Positions 50,921 to 59,632 of a stretch of 64,000 nt of DNA are shown here, in pieces; the first letter of the stretch is position 1; every line of letters begins with the position of its first letter. The notes under the pieces are model-generated. The model searched no databases. It was not told the origin of the DNA and saw nothing but the letters and a program-made list of their open reading frames with translations. Location of the stretch: NCBI GenBank assembly GCA_902801515.1, contig CADCII010000010.1, forward strand, positions 1 through 64,000, written 5' to 3'. Both the position numbers and the translations under genes were made by a program. This DNA comes from an uncultured Lachnospiraceae bacterium. GTDB taxonomy: Bacteria > Bacillota > Clostridia > Lachnospirales > Lachnospiraceae.

Positions 50921-52573
50921 TTATTCTTCTTCTGAAAAATCTTCCTCATCTGTCACCAGTGAAGTGTAGATCGTTCTCTTTCTCGCCATCTCATCGCTGG
51001 CCAGATATTCGTCGTAGGTAGTGATCTTGTCGATCATCTTGCCGTTCGGAAGGATCTCCATGATCCGGTTCGCGGTAGTCTGCACGATCTGGTGGTCGCG
51101 GGATGAGAACAGGAGCACTGACGGGAACTTGATCATACCGTTATTCAGCGCTGTGATGGATTCCATATCCAGGTGGTTGGTCGGCTCATCAAAGATCAGC
51201 ACATTTGCTCCTGAGATCATCATCTTGGAGAACAGGCACCTGACCTTCTCTCCTCCCGACAGGACCTTGACATATTTGTCGCCGTCCTCACCGGCAAAGA
51301 GCATACGTCCGAGGAAGCCCCTGACATAAGTCTGGTCCTTGATCTCGGAATACTGGGTCAGCCACTGCGCAATGGTCAAGTCATTGTCAAACTCATCCGT
51401 ATAGTCCTTGGGGAAATAAGCGCGGCTGGTGGTGACGCCCCATTTGAAGGTCCCCTCGTCCGGCTCTTCCAGTCCCATCAGGATGCGGAAGAACATCGTC
51501 TTGGCGATCTCATTTCCACCGACAAACGCAACCTTGTCATCACGTCCCAGTGTAAATGAGATATCGTCCAGAAGCTTCACTCCGTTCACAGTCTTGGAGA
51601 TGTTGTGCACTTCCAGAACTTCGTTGCCGATCTCGCGGTCCGGGCGGAAGTCGATGTATGGATACTTGCGGCTTGAAGGACGGATATCGTCCAGCTGGAT
51701 CTTCTCCAGCGCTCTCTTACGGCTGGTTGCCTGTTTGGACTTGGAAGCGTTCGCAGAGAATCTCTGGATGAATTCCTGCAGTTCCTTGATCTTCTCCTCT
51801 TTCTTCTTGTTGGCTTCCTTCATCTGGCGGATCATCAGCTGGGATGACTCGTACCAGAAGTCATAGTTTCCTGCGTAGAGCTGGATCTTTCCGTAATCGA
51901 TATCCGCGATATAGGTGCAGACCTTATTCAGGAAATAACGGTCATGAGATACGACGATGACGGTATTGTCAAAGTTGATCAGGAACTCCTCGAGCCAGCC
52001 GATGGCATCCAGGTCCAGATGGTTGGTCGGCTCATCGAGCAGAAGAATATCCGGGTTGCCGAACAAAGCACGCGCAAGCAGGACCTTGACCTTCATGTTG
52101 CCGGTCAGATCCTTCATGACTGCCTGATGGAATTCCGTGGGAATGCCAAGACCGTTCAGCAGTGACTCTGCGTCAGACTCCGCTTCCCAGCCGTTCATTT
52201 CCGCAAACTCCGTCTCCAGTTCAGAAGCACGGATGCCGTCCTCGTCAGAGAAATCCGGTTTCGCGTAAAGCGCATCCTTCTCCCTGGCAACCTCAAACAG
52301 ACGGGCGTTGCCCTGGATGACCGTATCAAGGACGATCTGCTCGTCATATTTGAAATGATCCTGCTCCAGGACGCTCATGCGCTGGCCGGGCGTCATCGTC
52401 ACGGTTCCGCTGGAAGTTTCCAGTTCACCGGACAGGATCTTGAGAAATGTAGACTTGCCGGCACCGTTCGCGCCGATCACGCCATAGCAGTTTCCCTCTG
52501 TGAACTTGATATTGACATCCTCAAAGAGAGCTTTTTTGCCAAGCCTCAGGGTCACGTCATTTACACTGATCAT
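50921..52573 (-). CDS. ABC-F family ATPase (YkpA-like)
   Basis: This 550-residue protein has two NBDs without membrane helices and a linker helix (about 235-290), typical of ABC-F translation factors. NBD1 has Walker A GANGAGKST and LLLDEPTNHLD, but its signature reads LTGNM instead of LSGGQ. NBD2 has a good signature LSGGEKVR and IFDEPTNHLD, but its Walker A is GGNEIAKT, with Ala for the Gly before Lys. These substitutions fall in opposite halves of the same composite ATP site. The FKWGVTTSRAYFPKDY block points to the YkpA group. It lies 12 nt after carB, probably in the same operon. Confidence 0.93.
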   Translation of the reverse strand: MISVNDVTLRLGKKALFEDVNIKFTEGNCYGVIGANGAGKSTFLKILSGELETSSGTVTMTPGQRMSVLEQDHFKYDEQIVLDTVIQGNARLFEVAREKDALYAKPDFSDEDGIRASELETEFAEMNGWEAESDAESLLNGLGIPTEFHQAVMKDLTGNMKVKVLLARALFGNPDILLLDEPTNHLDLDAIGWLEEFLINFDNTVIVVSHDRYFLNKVCTYIADIDYGKIQLYAGNYDFWYESSQLMIRQMKEANKKKEEKIKELQEFIQRFSANASKSKQATSRKRALEKIQLDDIRPSSRKYPYIDFRPDREIGNEVLEVHNISKTVNGVKLLDDISFTLGRDDKVAFVGGNEIAKTMFFRILMGLEEPDEGTFKWGVTTSRAYFPKDYTDEFDNDLTIAQWLTQYSEIKDQTYVRGFLGRMLFAGEDGDKYVKVLSGGEKVRCLFSKMMISGANVLIFDEPTNHLDMESITALNNGMIKFPSVLLFSSRDHQIVQTTANRIMEILPNGKMIDKITTYDEYLASDEMARKRTIYTSLVTDEEDFSEEE

Positions 52574-52585
52574 GTTTTTCTCCTT

Positions 52586-55500
52586 TCAAAGTTTTGCGAT
52601 ATCCACCAGTGTCAGGTTCTCGACGGAGTTGTCCTCCAGCGAGGTAATCAGTGCCCTGGCAGTATCCAGTGCGGTGATCACGTTTACTCCGGTCTCGATA
52701 GCGGCACGGCGGATCACAAACCCGTCATGCTGATGCTCGATTCCCTGAGGCGGTGTGTCAATGACCAGATCGATCCTGTGGCCGAGGATCAGGTCCATCA
52801 GGTTCGGTGATTCCATTTCGATCTTGTTGACCTGTCTGGCTTCGATTCCTGCTGCCCTGAGTGCTTTCCAGGTTCCGTGGGTCGAGTAGATCCTGTAACC
52901 GATCCGGTCGAACCCTCTGGCGATATCGATGATGTCTTCCTTGTCCTCATCCCGGACTGTAATGATCATATTCCTGTGTTTCGGCAGGCGGACTCCGGCT
53001 CCGAGGAATGCTTTATACAGCGCTTCGTCGAAGGTCTGAGCAATGCCGAGGCACTCTCCTGTTGACTTCATTTCCGGGCCGAGGGATATGTCTGCGTCGC
53101 GGATCTTCTCAAACGAGAATACCGGCATCTTGATTGCGTAGTAACTGGCTTCCTTCTGAAGGCCCGGCTCGTATCCGAGATCTCTGATCTTTTTACCCAG
53201 GATCACGCTGGTTGCCAGCGGAACGATGGGGATTCCCGTTACTTTACTGATGTAAGGCACCGTACGGCTGGAGCGCGGGTTGACTTCAATAATATATACT
53301 TCTTCGCCCTGGACGATGAACTGGATGTTCATCATGCCGATCACGTGAAGATTCTGGGCAAGTTTCTCTGTGTAGGAGACGATGGTCTCTTTCACTTTAT
53401 CGGACAGATCCGAAGCGGGATATACCGAGATCGAATCACCGCTGTGGATTCCGGCGCGCTCGATATGTTCCATGATGCCGGGGATCAGGATGTCCGTGCC
53501 GTCACAGACTGCATCGACCTCGATCTCCTTGCCGATCATGTATTTATCGACCAGGATCGGGTGTTCCTGGGTGTAGCGGTTGATCTCACCGATGTACTGG
53601 TCGATGTCATCGTCAGAGATCGCTATCCTCATGCCTGCCCCGCCAAGAACATAGGACGGCCTGACCAGCACCGGGTAACCCAGACGGCCGGCGACCTCTT
53701 TTGCTTCCTGAGCGGTGAATACCGTTTCACCCTTCGGTCTCCGGATACCGCACCTTCCAAGCACCTGGTCAAAGCGCTCTCTGTCCTCTGCCGCGTCCAC
53801 ATCGTCCGCGTCGGTTCCCAGTATACGCACGCCCATTTCCATCAGAGCCTGCGTCAGTTTGATCGCAGTCTGACCTCCGAACTGCACGACTGCGCCGTCC
53901 GGCTTCTCGGTGCGCACCACATTCTCCACATCCTCGGGAGTCAGTGGTTCGAAATAAAGTTTATCTGCGATATCGAAGTCCGTGGATACGGTCTCCGGAT
54001 TGTTGTTGATGATGATGGTCTCATAGCCTTCACGCTGGAATGCCCAGGTGCAGTGCACGGAACAGAAATCGAACTCGATCCCCTGCCCGATACGGATCGG
54101 CCCCGACCCGAGGACAAGCACCTTCGGCTTACGCGCAGTATTTTCCTGCTTTACAGTCTCCTGCTGCCTGCTGTCGGCATACAGAACTTCTCCGGCTTCA
54201 TCCGTGCCGTCATAGATCGAATAGTAATATGGTGTCTGCGCTGCAAACTCTGCCGCGCAGGTGTCGACCATCTTAAAGGCGGCGCTGATCCCGTAGCCTG
54301 TCCTGAGCAGGCGGATATCCTTCTCTTCCTTGCCGGTCAGCTGCGCGATCACGGTATCCGGGAACTCAAGCCTCTTGGCTTCCCTGAGAAGTTCTTCCGT
54401 GAGCGGCTCCTCCCTCAGGCGCTTCTCCATATTTACCAGGATCGCGATCTTGTCAATGAACCATGTGTCGATCTGGGTAGCCTTATGAATACCATCGATG
54501 GTAAAGCCTCTGCGCAGTGCTTCGGCGATTGCCCAGATCCTCTGGTCATCGACGCGGCGAAGCTGTCTGTGCAGCATGGTGTCATCCAGATCTGAGAAGT
54601 CATAGCTCATCAGGCTGTCCACATGCTGTTCCAGCGAGCGGATGGCTTTCATCAGGGCACCTTCAAAACTGGTGCAGATGCTCATGACCTCACCTGTCGC
54701 CTTCATCTGTGTGGTCAGGTCTCTCCTGGCGGTAATAAACTTGTCAAAGGGAAGCCTCGGCATCTTGACAACACAGTAGTCCAGCATCGGTTCAAAAGAT
54801 GCGTAAGTCTTGCCTGTGATCGCATTCCGGATCTCATCCAGTGTATAGCCCAGAGCGATCTTTGCTGCGACTCTGGCGATCGGATATCCGGTTGCTTTGG
54901 ACGCCAGGGCGGAGGACCTGGATACGCGCGGGTTGACTTCGATAACGCAGTATTCAAATGTGTCCGGCTTCAGCGCGTACTGTACGTTGCAGCCTCCGGT
55001 GATGCCCAGTTCTGTGATGATGTTCAGCGCGGAAGTCCGCAGCATCTGATATTCCTTATCACCCAGTGTCTGGGACGGAGCAACAACGATTGAGTCTCCC
55101 GTATGGACTCCGACCGGATCGATGTTCTCCATATTGCAGACCGTGATCACATTACCTGCGCCGTCGCGCATCACTTCGTATTCGATCTCTTTCCAGCCTG
55201 CGATGCAGCGCTCTACCAGAACTTCGCCGACTCTGGACAGACGCAGTCCGTTGGCCAGGATCTCATCCAGTTCATCCTGGTTCGAGGCAATACCGCCGCC
55301 CGAACCGCCGAGTGTATACGCCGGGCGCAGAACGACAGGGTAGCCTATACTTCTTGCGAAGGCTTCTCCATCTTCGATATTCTTGACAACTTTCGACGGT
55401 GCGACCGGCTCATGGATCTTCTCCATGGCTTCCTTGAACTCAAGACGGTCTTCCGCTCTGCGGATCGTGCGGGAAGTCGTTCCGATCAGTCTGACACTGT

Positions 55501-55831
55501 GGTCTTTGAGGAAACCTCTCTCCTCAAGTTCCATTGCCAGGTTCAGTCCTGCCTGTCCTCCCAGGGTGGGAAGGATACTGTCAGGTTTCTCTTTCTCTAT
55601 GACCTGCTCCACGACTTCCACAGTCAGCGGTTCTATGTAGACGTGGTCGGCAATATCCCGGTCTGTCATAATCGTAGCCGGATTCGAATTCAGGAGCACA
55701 ACTTCGACTCCCTCTTCTTTCAGGCTTCTGCAGGCCTGTGTGCCCGCGTAGTCAAATTCAGCTGCCTGTCCGATGACGATCGGACCGGAACCGATCACAA
55801 GTACTTTTTTAATGTCAGGATTTTTCGGCAT
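52586..55831 (-). CDS. carB: Carbamoyl-phosphate synthase large subunit
   Basis: This 1081-residue subunit makes carbamoyl phosphate from ammonia delivered by CarA, bicarbonate and two ATP, for pyrimidines and arginine. Two homologous ATP-grasp halves are clear: VLVIGSGPIVIGQAAEFDY and later VLVLGSGPIRIGQGIEFDF; each has its PTLGGQAGLN / VQFGGQTAIK block. An oligomerisation domain separates them and the C-terminal MGS-like regulatory domain (ITVRDEDKEDIIDIARGFDR) is present. It lies 42 nt downstream of carA. Confidence 0.98.
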   Translation of the reverse strand: MPKNPDIKKVLVIGSGPIVIGQAAEFDYAGTQACRSLKEEGVEVVLLNSNPATIMTDRDIADHVYIEPLTVEVVEQVIEKEKPDSILPTLGGQAGLNLAMELEERGFLKDHSVRLIGTTSRTIRRAEDRLEFKEAMEKIHEPVAPSKVVKNIEDGEAFARSIGYPVVLRPAYTLGGSGGGIASNQDELDEILANGLRLSRVGEVLVERCIAGWKEIEYEVMRDGAGNVITVCNMENIDPVGVHTGDSIVVAPSQTLGDKEYQMLRTSALNIITELGITGGCNVQYALKPDTFEYCVIEVNPRVSRSSALASKATGYPIARVAAKIALGYTLDEIRNAITGKTYASFEPMLDYCVVKMPRLPFDKFITARRDLTTQMKATGEVMSICTSFEGALMKAIRSLEQHVDSLMSYDFSDLDDTMLHRQLRRVDDQRIWAIAEALRRGFTIDGIHKATQIDTWFIDKIAILVNMEKRLREEPLTEELLREAKRLEFPDTVIAQLTGKEEKDIRLLRTGYGISAAFKMVDTCAAEFAAQTPYYYSIYDGTDEAGEVLYADSRQQETVKQENTARKPKVLVLGSGPIRIGQGIEFDFCSVHCTWAFQREGYETIIINNNPETVSTDFDIADKLYFEPLTPEDVENVVRTEKPDGAVVQFGGQTAIKLTQALMEMGVRILGTDADDVDAAEDRERFDQVLGRCGIRRPKGETVFTAQEAKEVAGRLGYPVLVRPSYVLGGAGMRIAISDDDIDQYIGEINRYTQEHPILVDKYMIGKEIEVDAVCDGTDILIPGIMEHIERAGIHSGDSISVYPASDLSDKVKETIVSYTEKLAQNLHVIGMMNIQFIVQGEEVYIIEVNPRSSRTVPYISKVTGIPIVPLATSVILGKKIRDLGYEPGLQKEASYYAIKMPVFSFEKIRDADISLGPEMKSTGECLGIAQTFDEALYKAFLGAGVRLPKHRNMIITVRDEDKEDIIDIARGFDRIGYRIYSTHGTWKALRAAGIEARQVNKIEMESPNLMDLILGHRIDLVIDTPPQGIEHQHDGFVIRRAAIETGVNVITALDTARALITSLEDNSVENLTLVDIAKL

Positions 55832-55873
55832 TGGTTTCCGATTCCTTTCTTCTGCGCTTCCTGCCGTATGTGG

Positions 55874-57043
55874 TCAGGATGCTGACTGGCTGTTCATCAT
55901 CATCAGAAAACGGTCAAACAGATAACCTGAATCCTGAGGTCCGGGACAGGCCTCCGGATGGAACTGCACCGTGAAGATATTTTTATTCAGATAGACAAGG
56001 CCCTCATTGGTTCCGTCATTTACATTGGAAAATGCCGGGGACGCCAGGTTCGGATCGATATGTTCCACATCCACCACATATCCGTGGTTCTGGGATGAGA
56101 TATAGACCCTTCCCGTCTTCAGGTCCTTGACCGGATGGTTGCCGCCCCGGTGACCGTATTTCATTTTATAGGTATCGCCGCCGGTGGCCAGTGCCATGAG
56201 CTGGTGGCCAAGGCAGATCGCGAAGATCGGGACGTCTGAATCGTAGAGTTTGCGTACTTCTTCTATGATCTGCGTACACTCTTTCGGGTCGCCGGGACCG
56301 TTGGAAAGCATGATCCCGTCAGGTCTGTCATTCAGGATCTCTTCCGCGGATGTGTGCGCCGGGTACACCGTAACCCTGCACCCGCGTCTCACCAGGCTTC
56401 GGGCGATATTTCTCTTGGCGCCGAAGTCCAGCAGCGCGACTCTGAAATGCCGGCTGTACAGTTCTCTCTGCATCACTTCAGAGAGTTCATTTCTCACACC
56501 GACCGTAGAGGGCTGCGGTACCGTATCCCCCGAATCCGTAAACTCGTACTTTTTCGCGCAGGTGACCTTCTCAACAACCTTTCCGGTCGTATACGCGCGG
56601 ATCTTCGGAAGCAGATCTTCGATCTGAGCTTTCGAGTATTCATTTGTCGTAATCAGACCGTTCATGGTCCCTTTTTCACGAAGAAGGATAGTTAAAGCGC
56701 GGGTGTCGATGCCGGAGATCCCGGGAATATCGTAGCGCTGTAGAAAATTCTGAATTGTGTCTTCCGAGCGGAAGTTTGAGGGGATCCGGGACAGTTCCCG
56801 GACTATGAAAGCGTCGGGCCATGCCCTTGAAGATTCCATATCCTCGATGCTGATGCCGTAATTGCCGATCAGCGGATAAGTCATTACCAGTGCCTGCCCC
56901 GCATAGGACGGGTCTGTCAGCACTTCAAGATAGCCTGTCATGGACGTATTGAATACGACCTCGGATATCACTTCTCTCTGCGAACCGATACTTTTCCCGC
57001 AGAATACAGTTCCGTCCTCCAGGATCAGATACGCGTTCCCCAT
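55874..57043 (-). CDS. carA: Carbamoyl-phosphate synthase small subunit
   Basis: This 389-residue glutamine amidotransferase subunit has an N-terminal CPSase_sm domain (LILEDGTVFCGKSIG, VFNTSMTGYLEVLTDPSY) and a class I GATase with the catalytic Cys in FAICLGHQLMA and the His/Glu pair in VQFHPEACPGP. The length is normal. It has its own promoter and heads carA-carB-ABC-F. I saw no PyrR-type attenuator in the short leader. Confidence 0.98.
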   Translation of the reverse strand: MGNAYLILEDGTVFCGKSIGSQREVISEVVFNTSMTGYLEVLTDPSYAGQALVMTYPLIGNYGISIEDMESSRAWPDAFIVRELSRIPSNFRSEDTIQNFLQRYDIPGISGIDTRALTILLREKGTMNGLITTNEYSKAQIEDLLPKIRAYTTGKVVEKVTCAKKYEFTDSGDTVPQPSTVGVRNELSEVMQRELYSRHFRVALLDFGAKRNIARSLVRRGCRVTVYPAHTSAEEILNDRPDGIMLSNGPGDPKECTQIIEEVRKLYDSDVPIFAICLGHQLMALATGGDTYKMKYGHRGGNHPVKDLKTGRVYISSQNHGYVVDVEHIDPNLASPAFSNVNDGTNEGLVYLNKNIFTVQFHPEACPGPQDSGYLFDRFLMMMNSQSAS

Positions 57044-57093
57044 TCAGTATACCTGCCTTTCATGCGCTCATATCTTATGCCCAAATTGTGGAA

Positions 57094-57122
57094 AGTATAC
57101 ACGAATATGGTATGGAATGCAA
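57094..57122 (-). promoter_or_regulatory. Promoter of the carAB operon
   Basis: On the minus strand TTGCAT (57117-57122), 17 nt, TATACT (57094-57099), 51 nt before carA. Confidence 0.8.
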
Positions 57123-57152
57123 TATCGGATTGCTGACGGAAGGCTTCAGGAT

Positions 57153-57176
57153 GAACGAGTGACAGGCACTTGTTCA
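57153..57176. repeat. Single copy of the palindromic repeat seen at 25078-25156
   Basis: GAACGAGTGACAGGCACTTG followed by TTCA. It shares AGTGACAGGCAC and the flanking TTCA with the tandem array, with one change in the right arm. It begins at the stop codon of the acetyltransferase gene, the same gene-relative orientation as at the other locus. Confidence 0.75.
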
Positions 57177-58004
57177 TCTCTTGTTCAGGCTTCTGAACCA
57201 GTATGTATAGAAATCCTCAAAGCCCAGAGATTCGTAGAGGCTCTTTGCCTTTGTGTTCCCGCTGACAACCTGGAGATAAGCCTTCACCGCTCCAAGCTGT
57301 CTTGCTTCTTTGAGGATTGTCGAGCAGACTGCTCTGGCGTATCCTCTCTTCCAGCAGCTGGGGCTGACATAGATTGCGTAGAGGCCGACCCATTCACGAT
57401 CACAGATCCCCAGACCTGTGGCAACGATCCGGCCGTCCAGTTCCACCGACGCCACGATCGTCTGCTTCGGGATGGCCGCATACATCTTGGGGACGATCCG
57501 GCGAAGCGTCGGATCGGAAGTCCCGTTCAGGGAGAACAGGCCTTTAAGCCATTCGTCAGTGACATAAGCCTTCAGTTCCACCGTGATGTCATTGTCGTAA
57601 TTCACCAGGGTCGGCAGATTCAGTCTGTTTTCGAACATGTAATTCCTGCCGGTCGAAGGCATGAGATTCACATCATGGATATCTGTGGTCATCACTTCCG
57701 TGACATGTTTCTTCTGATATCCTTTTTCTTCCAGCAGTGCATCAAAAGAAGGATCCAGCAGCGGATGGATCTTGAAATTGGTCGGACAGTGAAGAGCGCT
57801 GTAAATATCTTCGCAGTAGGCGATCTTCTCCTGCACCGGTATCGTACTCTCCCCGATCTGTTCCACGGAATTCGTACGGTAGGTGTAGTTATGGGAGTAC
57901 CTCAGAAGCCAGCCGTCGTACAGTTCGATCCGGTAGGACGGCCAGGCGTTGAGAGAGATCTCTTCCATATATTTTATTTCCTGGTTCCTTGCTGCAGTAT
58001 CCAT
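57174..58004 (-). CDS. GNAT-family N-acetyltransferase
   Basis: This 276-residue protein carries a GNAT domain in its C-terminal part (about 190-265): GLYAIYVSPSCWKRGYAR forms motif A for acetyl-CoA, and YLQVVSGNTKAKSLYESLGF is motif B. The N-terminal 180 residues (SLNAWPSYRIELYDGWLLRY) resemble the N-terminal half of two-domain GNATs of the YkwB type. Acceptor unknown. It is the last gene after the GH3, HAD and methyltransferase genes. Confidence 0.85.
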   Translation of the reverse strand: MDTAARNQEIKYMEEISLNAWPSYRIELYDGWLLRYSHNYTYRTNSVEQIGESTIPVQEKIAYCEDIYSALHCPTNFKIHPLLDPSFDALLEEKGYQKKHVTEVMTTDIHDVNLMPSTGRNYMFENRLNLPTLVNYDNDITVELKAYVTDEWLKGLFSLNGTSDPTLRRIVPKMYAAIPKQTIVASVELDGRIVATGLGICDREWVGLYAIYVSPSCWKRGYARAVCSTILKEARQLGAVKAYLQVVSGNTKAKSLYESLGFEDFYTYWFRSLNKR

Positions 58005-58051
58005 AATCCTCTCACTTTATATCCGGTAATCTGTCAGGTTCTGCGGCCTGT

Positions 58052-58936
58052 TCAGTCGCTCCACCATCTTCCGGCAGCCCCGCAGGGAAGCACCAGATGC
58101 GTATCCGTCACGGGAAGACCGACCTCCCCTGACTCCACATGTCCACCGAATCTGGAGACGACCTCCACTGAGATCAGATAGGTCAGGACTGCAGGCGCAA
58201 GTCCTGTCGTATAGGAATTGATCAGGTAAAACAGCGGCTTGTCATTCAGAAGTTTCGCTGTCAGGGCGACCAGTTCATGGATATTATCCTCCATCTTCCA
58301 CAGTTCCCCTTTCGGGCCTCTTCCATAGGAAGGCGGATCCATAATGATCGCGTCATAGTGATTGCCTCTGCGGATCTCACGCTCGACAAACTTCTTGCAG
58401 TCGTCCACAAGCCAGCGGACCGGAGCGTCTCCGAGTCCGGAGGAGACTGCATTTTCCTTAGCCCAGCTTACCATACCCTTTGAGGCATCCACGTGGGTCA
58501 CACTCGCGCCTGCGGATGCCGCGGCCAGCGTTGCGCCGCCGGTATAAGCGAACAGGTTCAGCACTTTGATCTGCCTTCCGGCGTTCACTGCGGTCCTGAT
58601 CTTCTCACTGAACCATTCCCAGTTGACTGCCTGTTCCGGGAACAGCCCGGTATGCTTGAATGAGAACGGTTTCAGATGAAAGGTCAGTTCCTTTCCGCCC
58701 AGAGAATATCCGATCGTCCACTGTTTCGGCAGATCAATAAACTCCCAGTCGCCGCCTCCGGACGAAGACCTGTGATAACGCGCGTTGATCTTTCTCCACT
58801 TCGGATCCTTCCGGGGCGTATTCCAGATGACCTGCGGGTCAGGTCTGACAAGGATATATTTCCCCCAGCGCTCCAGCTTCTCACCGCCTGAGGTGTCGAT
58901 TACTTCATAATCTTTCCAGTTCTTTGCAAGAAACAT
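58052..58936 (-). CDS. SAM-dependent methyltransferase, RlmI/RlmK-like core
   Basis: This 294-residue Rossmann methyltransferase has the SAM site NLFAYTGGATLAAASAG (about 125-141), an acidic ribose-binding HVDAS, and the catalytic MDPPSYGRG (about 204-212), as in the rRNA m5C/m2G methyltransferase group (PF10672). It lacks the N-terminal PUA domain of RlmI, so rRNA as substrate is inferred. The stop codon of the HAD gene is 1 nt before this ATG, indicating translational coupling. Confidence 0.9.
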   Translation of the reverse strand: MFLAKNWKDYEVIDTSGGEKLERWGKYILVRPDPQVIWNTPRKDPKWRKINARYHRSSSGGGDWEFIDLPKQWTIGYSLGGKELTFHLKPFSFKHTGLFPEQAVNWEWFSEKIRTAVNAGRQIKVLNLFAYTGGATLAAASAGASVTHVDASKGMVSWAKENAVSSGLGDAPVRWLVDDCKKFVEREIRRGNHYDAIIMDPPSYGRGPKGELWKMEDNIHELVALTAKLLNDKPLFYLINSYTTGLAPAVLTYLISVEVVSRFGGHVESGEVGLPVTDTHLVLPCGAAGRWWSD

Positions 58937-58937
58937 A

Positions 58938-59624
58938 TCAATCCTTCCCGGTCAGCAGTGCCGCCGTCTCCGGCAGCTGGGCAAATGAGCTGATCTGTGC
59001 TGTCACGCCTTCCACTCCGGTCACATCGCCGAACCCGTACGCAGCATATATAAAGTCGATTCCTGCCTCCCTGCTCGCCTGCAGGTCTCCGGCAGTGTCC
59101 CCGACATAGACCGCATAGTCCAGTATATTTCTGTCGACACACAGCTTAATATTGTATCCCTTCTCCTCATGCGTATCCTCATAGCACAGATGATCTTCGA
59201 TCAGATCCTCCGCCCCGGCCGCATGCAGAAAGTCTTCAATATATCCCTTCTGGCAGTTGCTGACAATATACAGGTGCCAGCCATCCTCCTTCAGTTTTTG
59301 AAGTGTCCTGACGACATCCGGATAGAGTACTCCGGGATGGTCCCACATATACTCGATCTCATAACTCATCGCGCCGTCCAGGACCTCAAGCCGCCTCTCT
59401 GGAGACAGGTAGCTGAAGAGAATATCGGCGATGGCAGGCATCGTCTTTCCCAGGCACCCCTGCATGGCCGGATATGTGATCTCACGGGTCACATCCGGAA
59501 TATCGCATCCGTAGGCATTCCAGGAGTCCGTGATCACCCGGACCGCGTCCCAGAGCGTTCCGTCCACATCGAGAATGATCCCTCTGCGGAACTTCTCTTT
59601 TTCCTGTTTCATCTTTTCTGTCAT
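58938..59624 (-). CDS. HAD-superfamily phosphatase (phosphoglycolate-phosphatase-like)
   Basis: This 228-residue hydrolase shows HAD motif I ILDVDGTLWD (D19, D21), motif II LYIVSNC, a Lys in the middle and motif III VYVGDTAGDLQASREAG. The helical cap (about 35-100) is of the phosphoglycolate phosphatase/beta-phosphoglucomutase type, and the extended DGTLWDA is common in that branch. Substrate unknown; a sugar phosphate is possible because the gene follows a glycosidase by 8 nt. Confidence 0.9.
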   Translation of the reverse strand: MTEKMKQEKEKFRRGIILDVDGTLWDAVRVITDSWNAYGCDIPDVTREITYPAMQGCLGKTMPAIADILFSYLSPERRLEVLDGAMSYEIEYMWDHPGVLYPDVVRTLQKLKEDGWHLYIVSNCQKGYIEDFLHAAGAEDLIEDHLCYEDTHEEKGYNIKLCVDRNILDYAVYVGDTAGDLQASREAGIDFIYAAYGFGDVTGVEGVTAQISSFAQLPETAALLTGKD

Positions 59625-59632
59625 CTCATACC

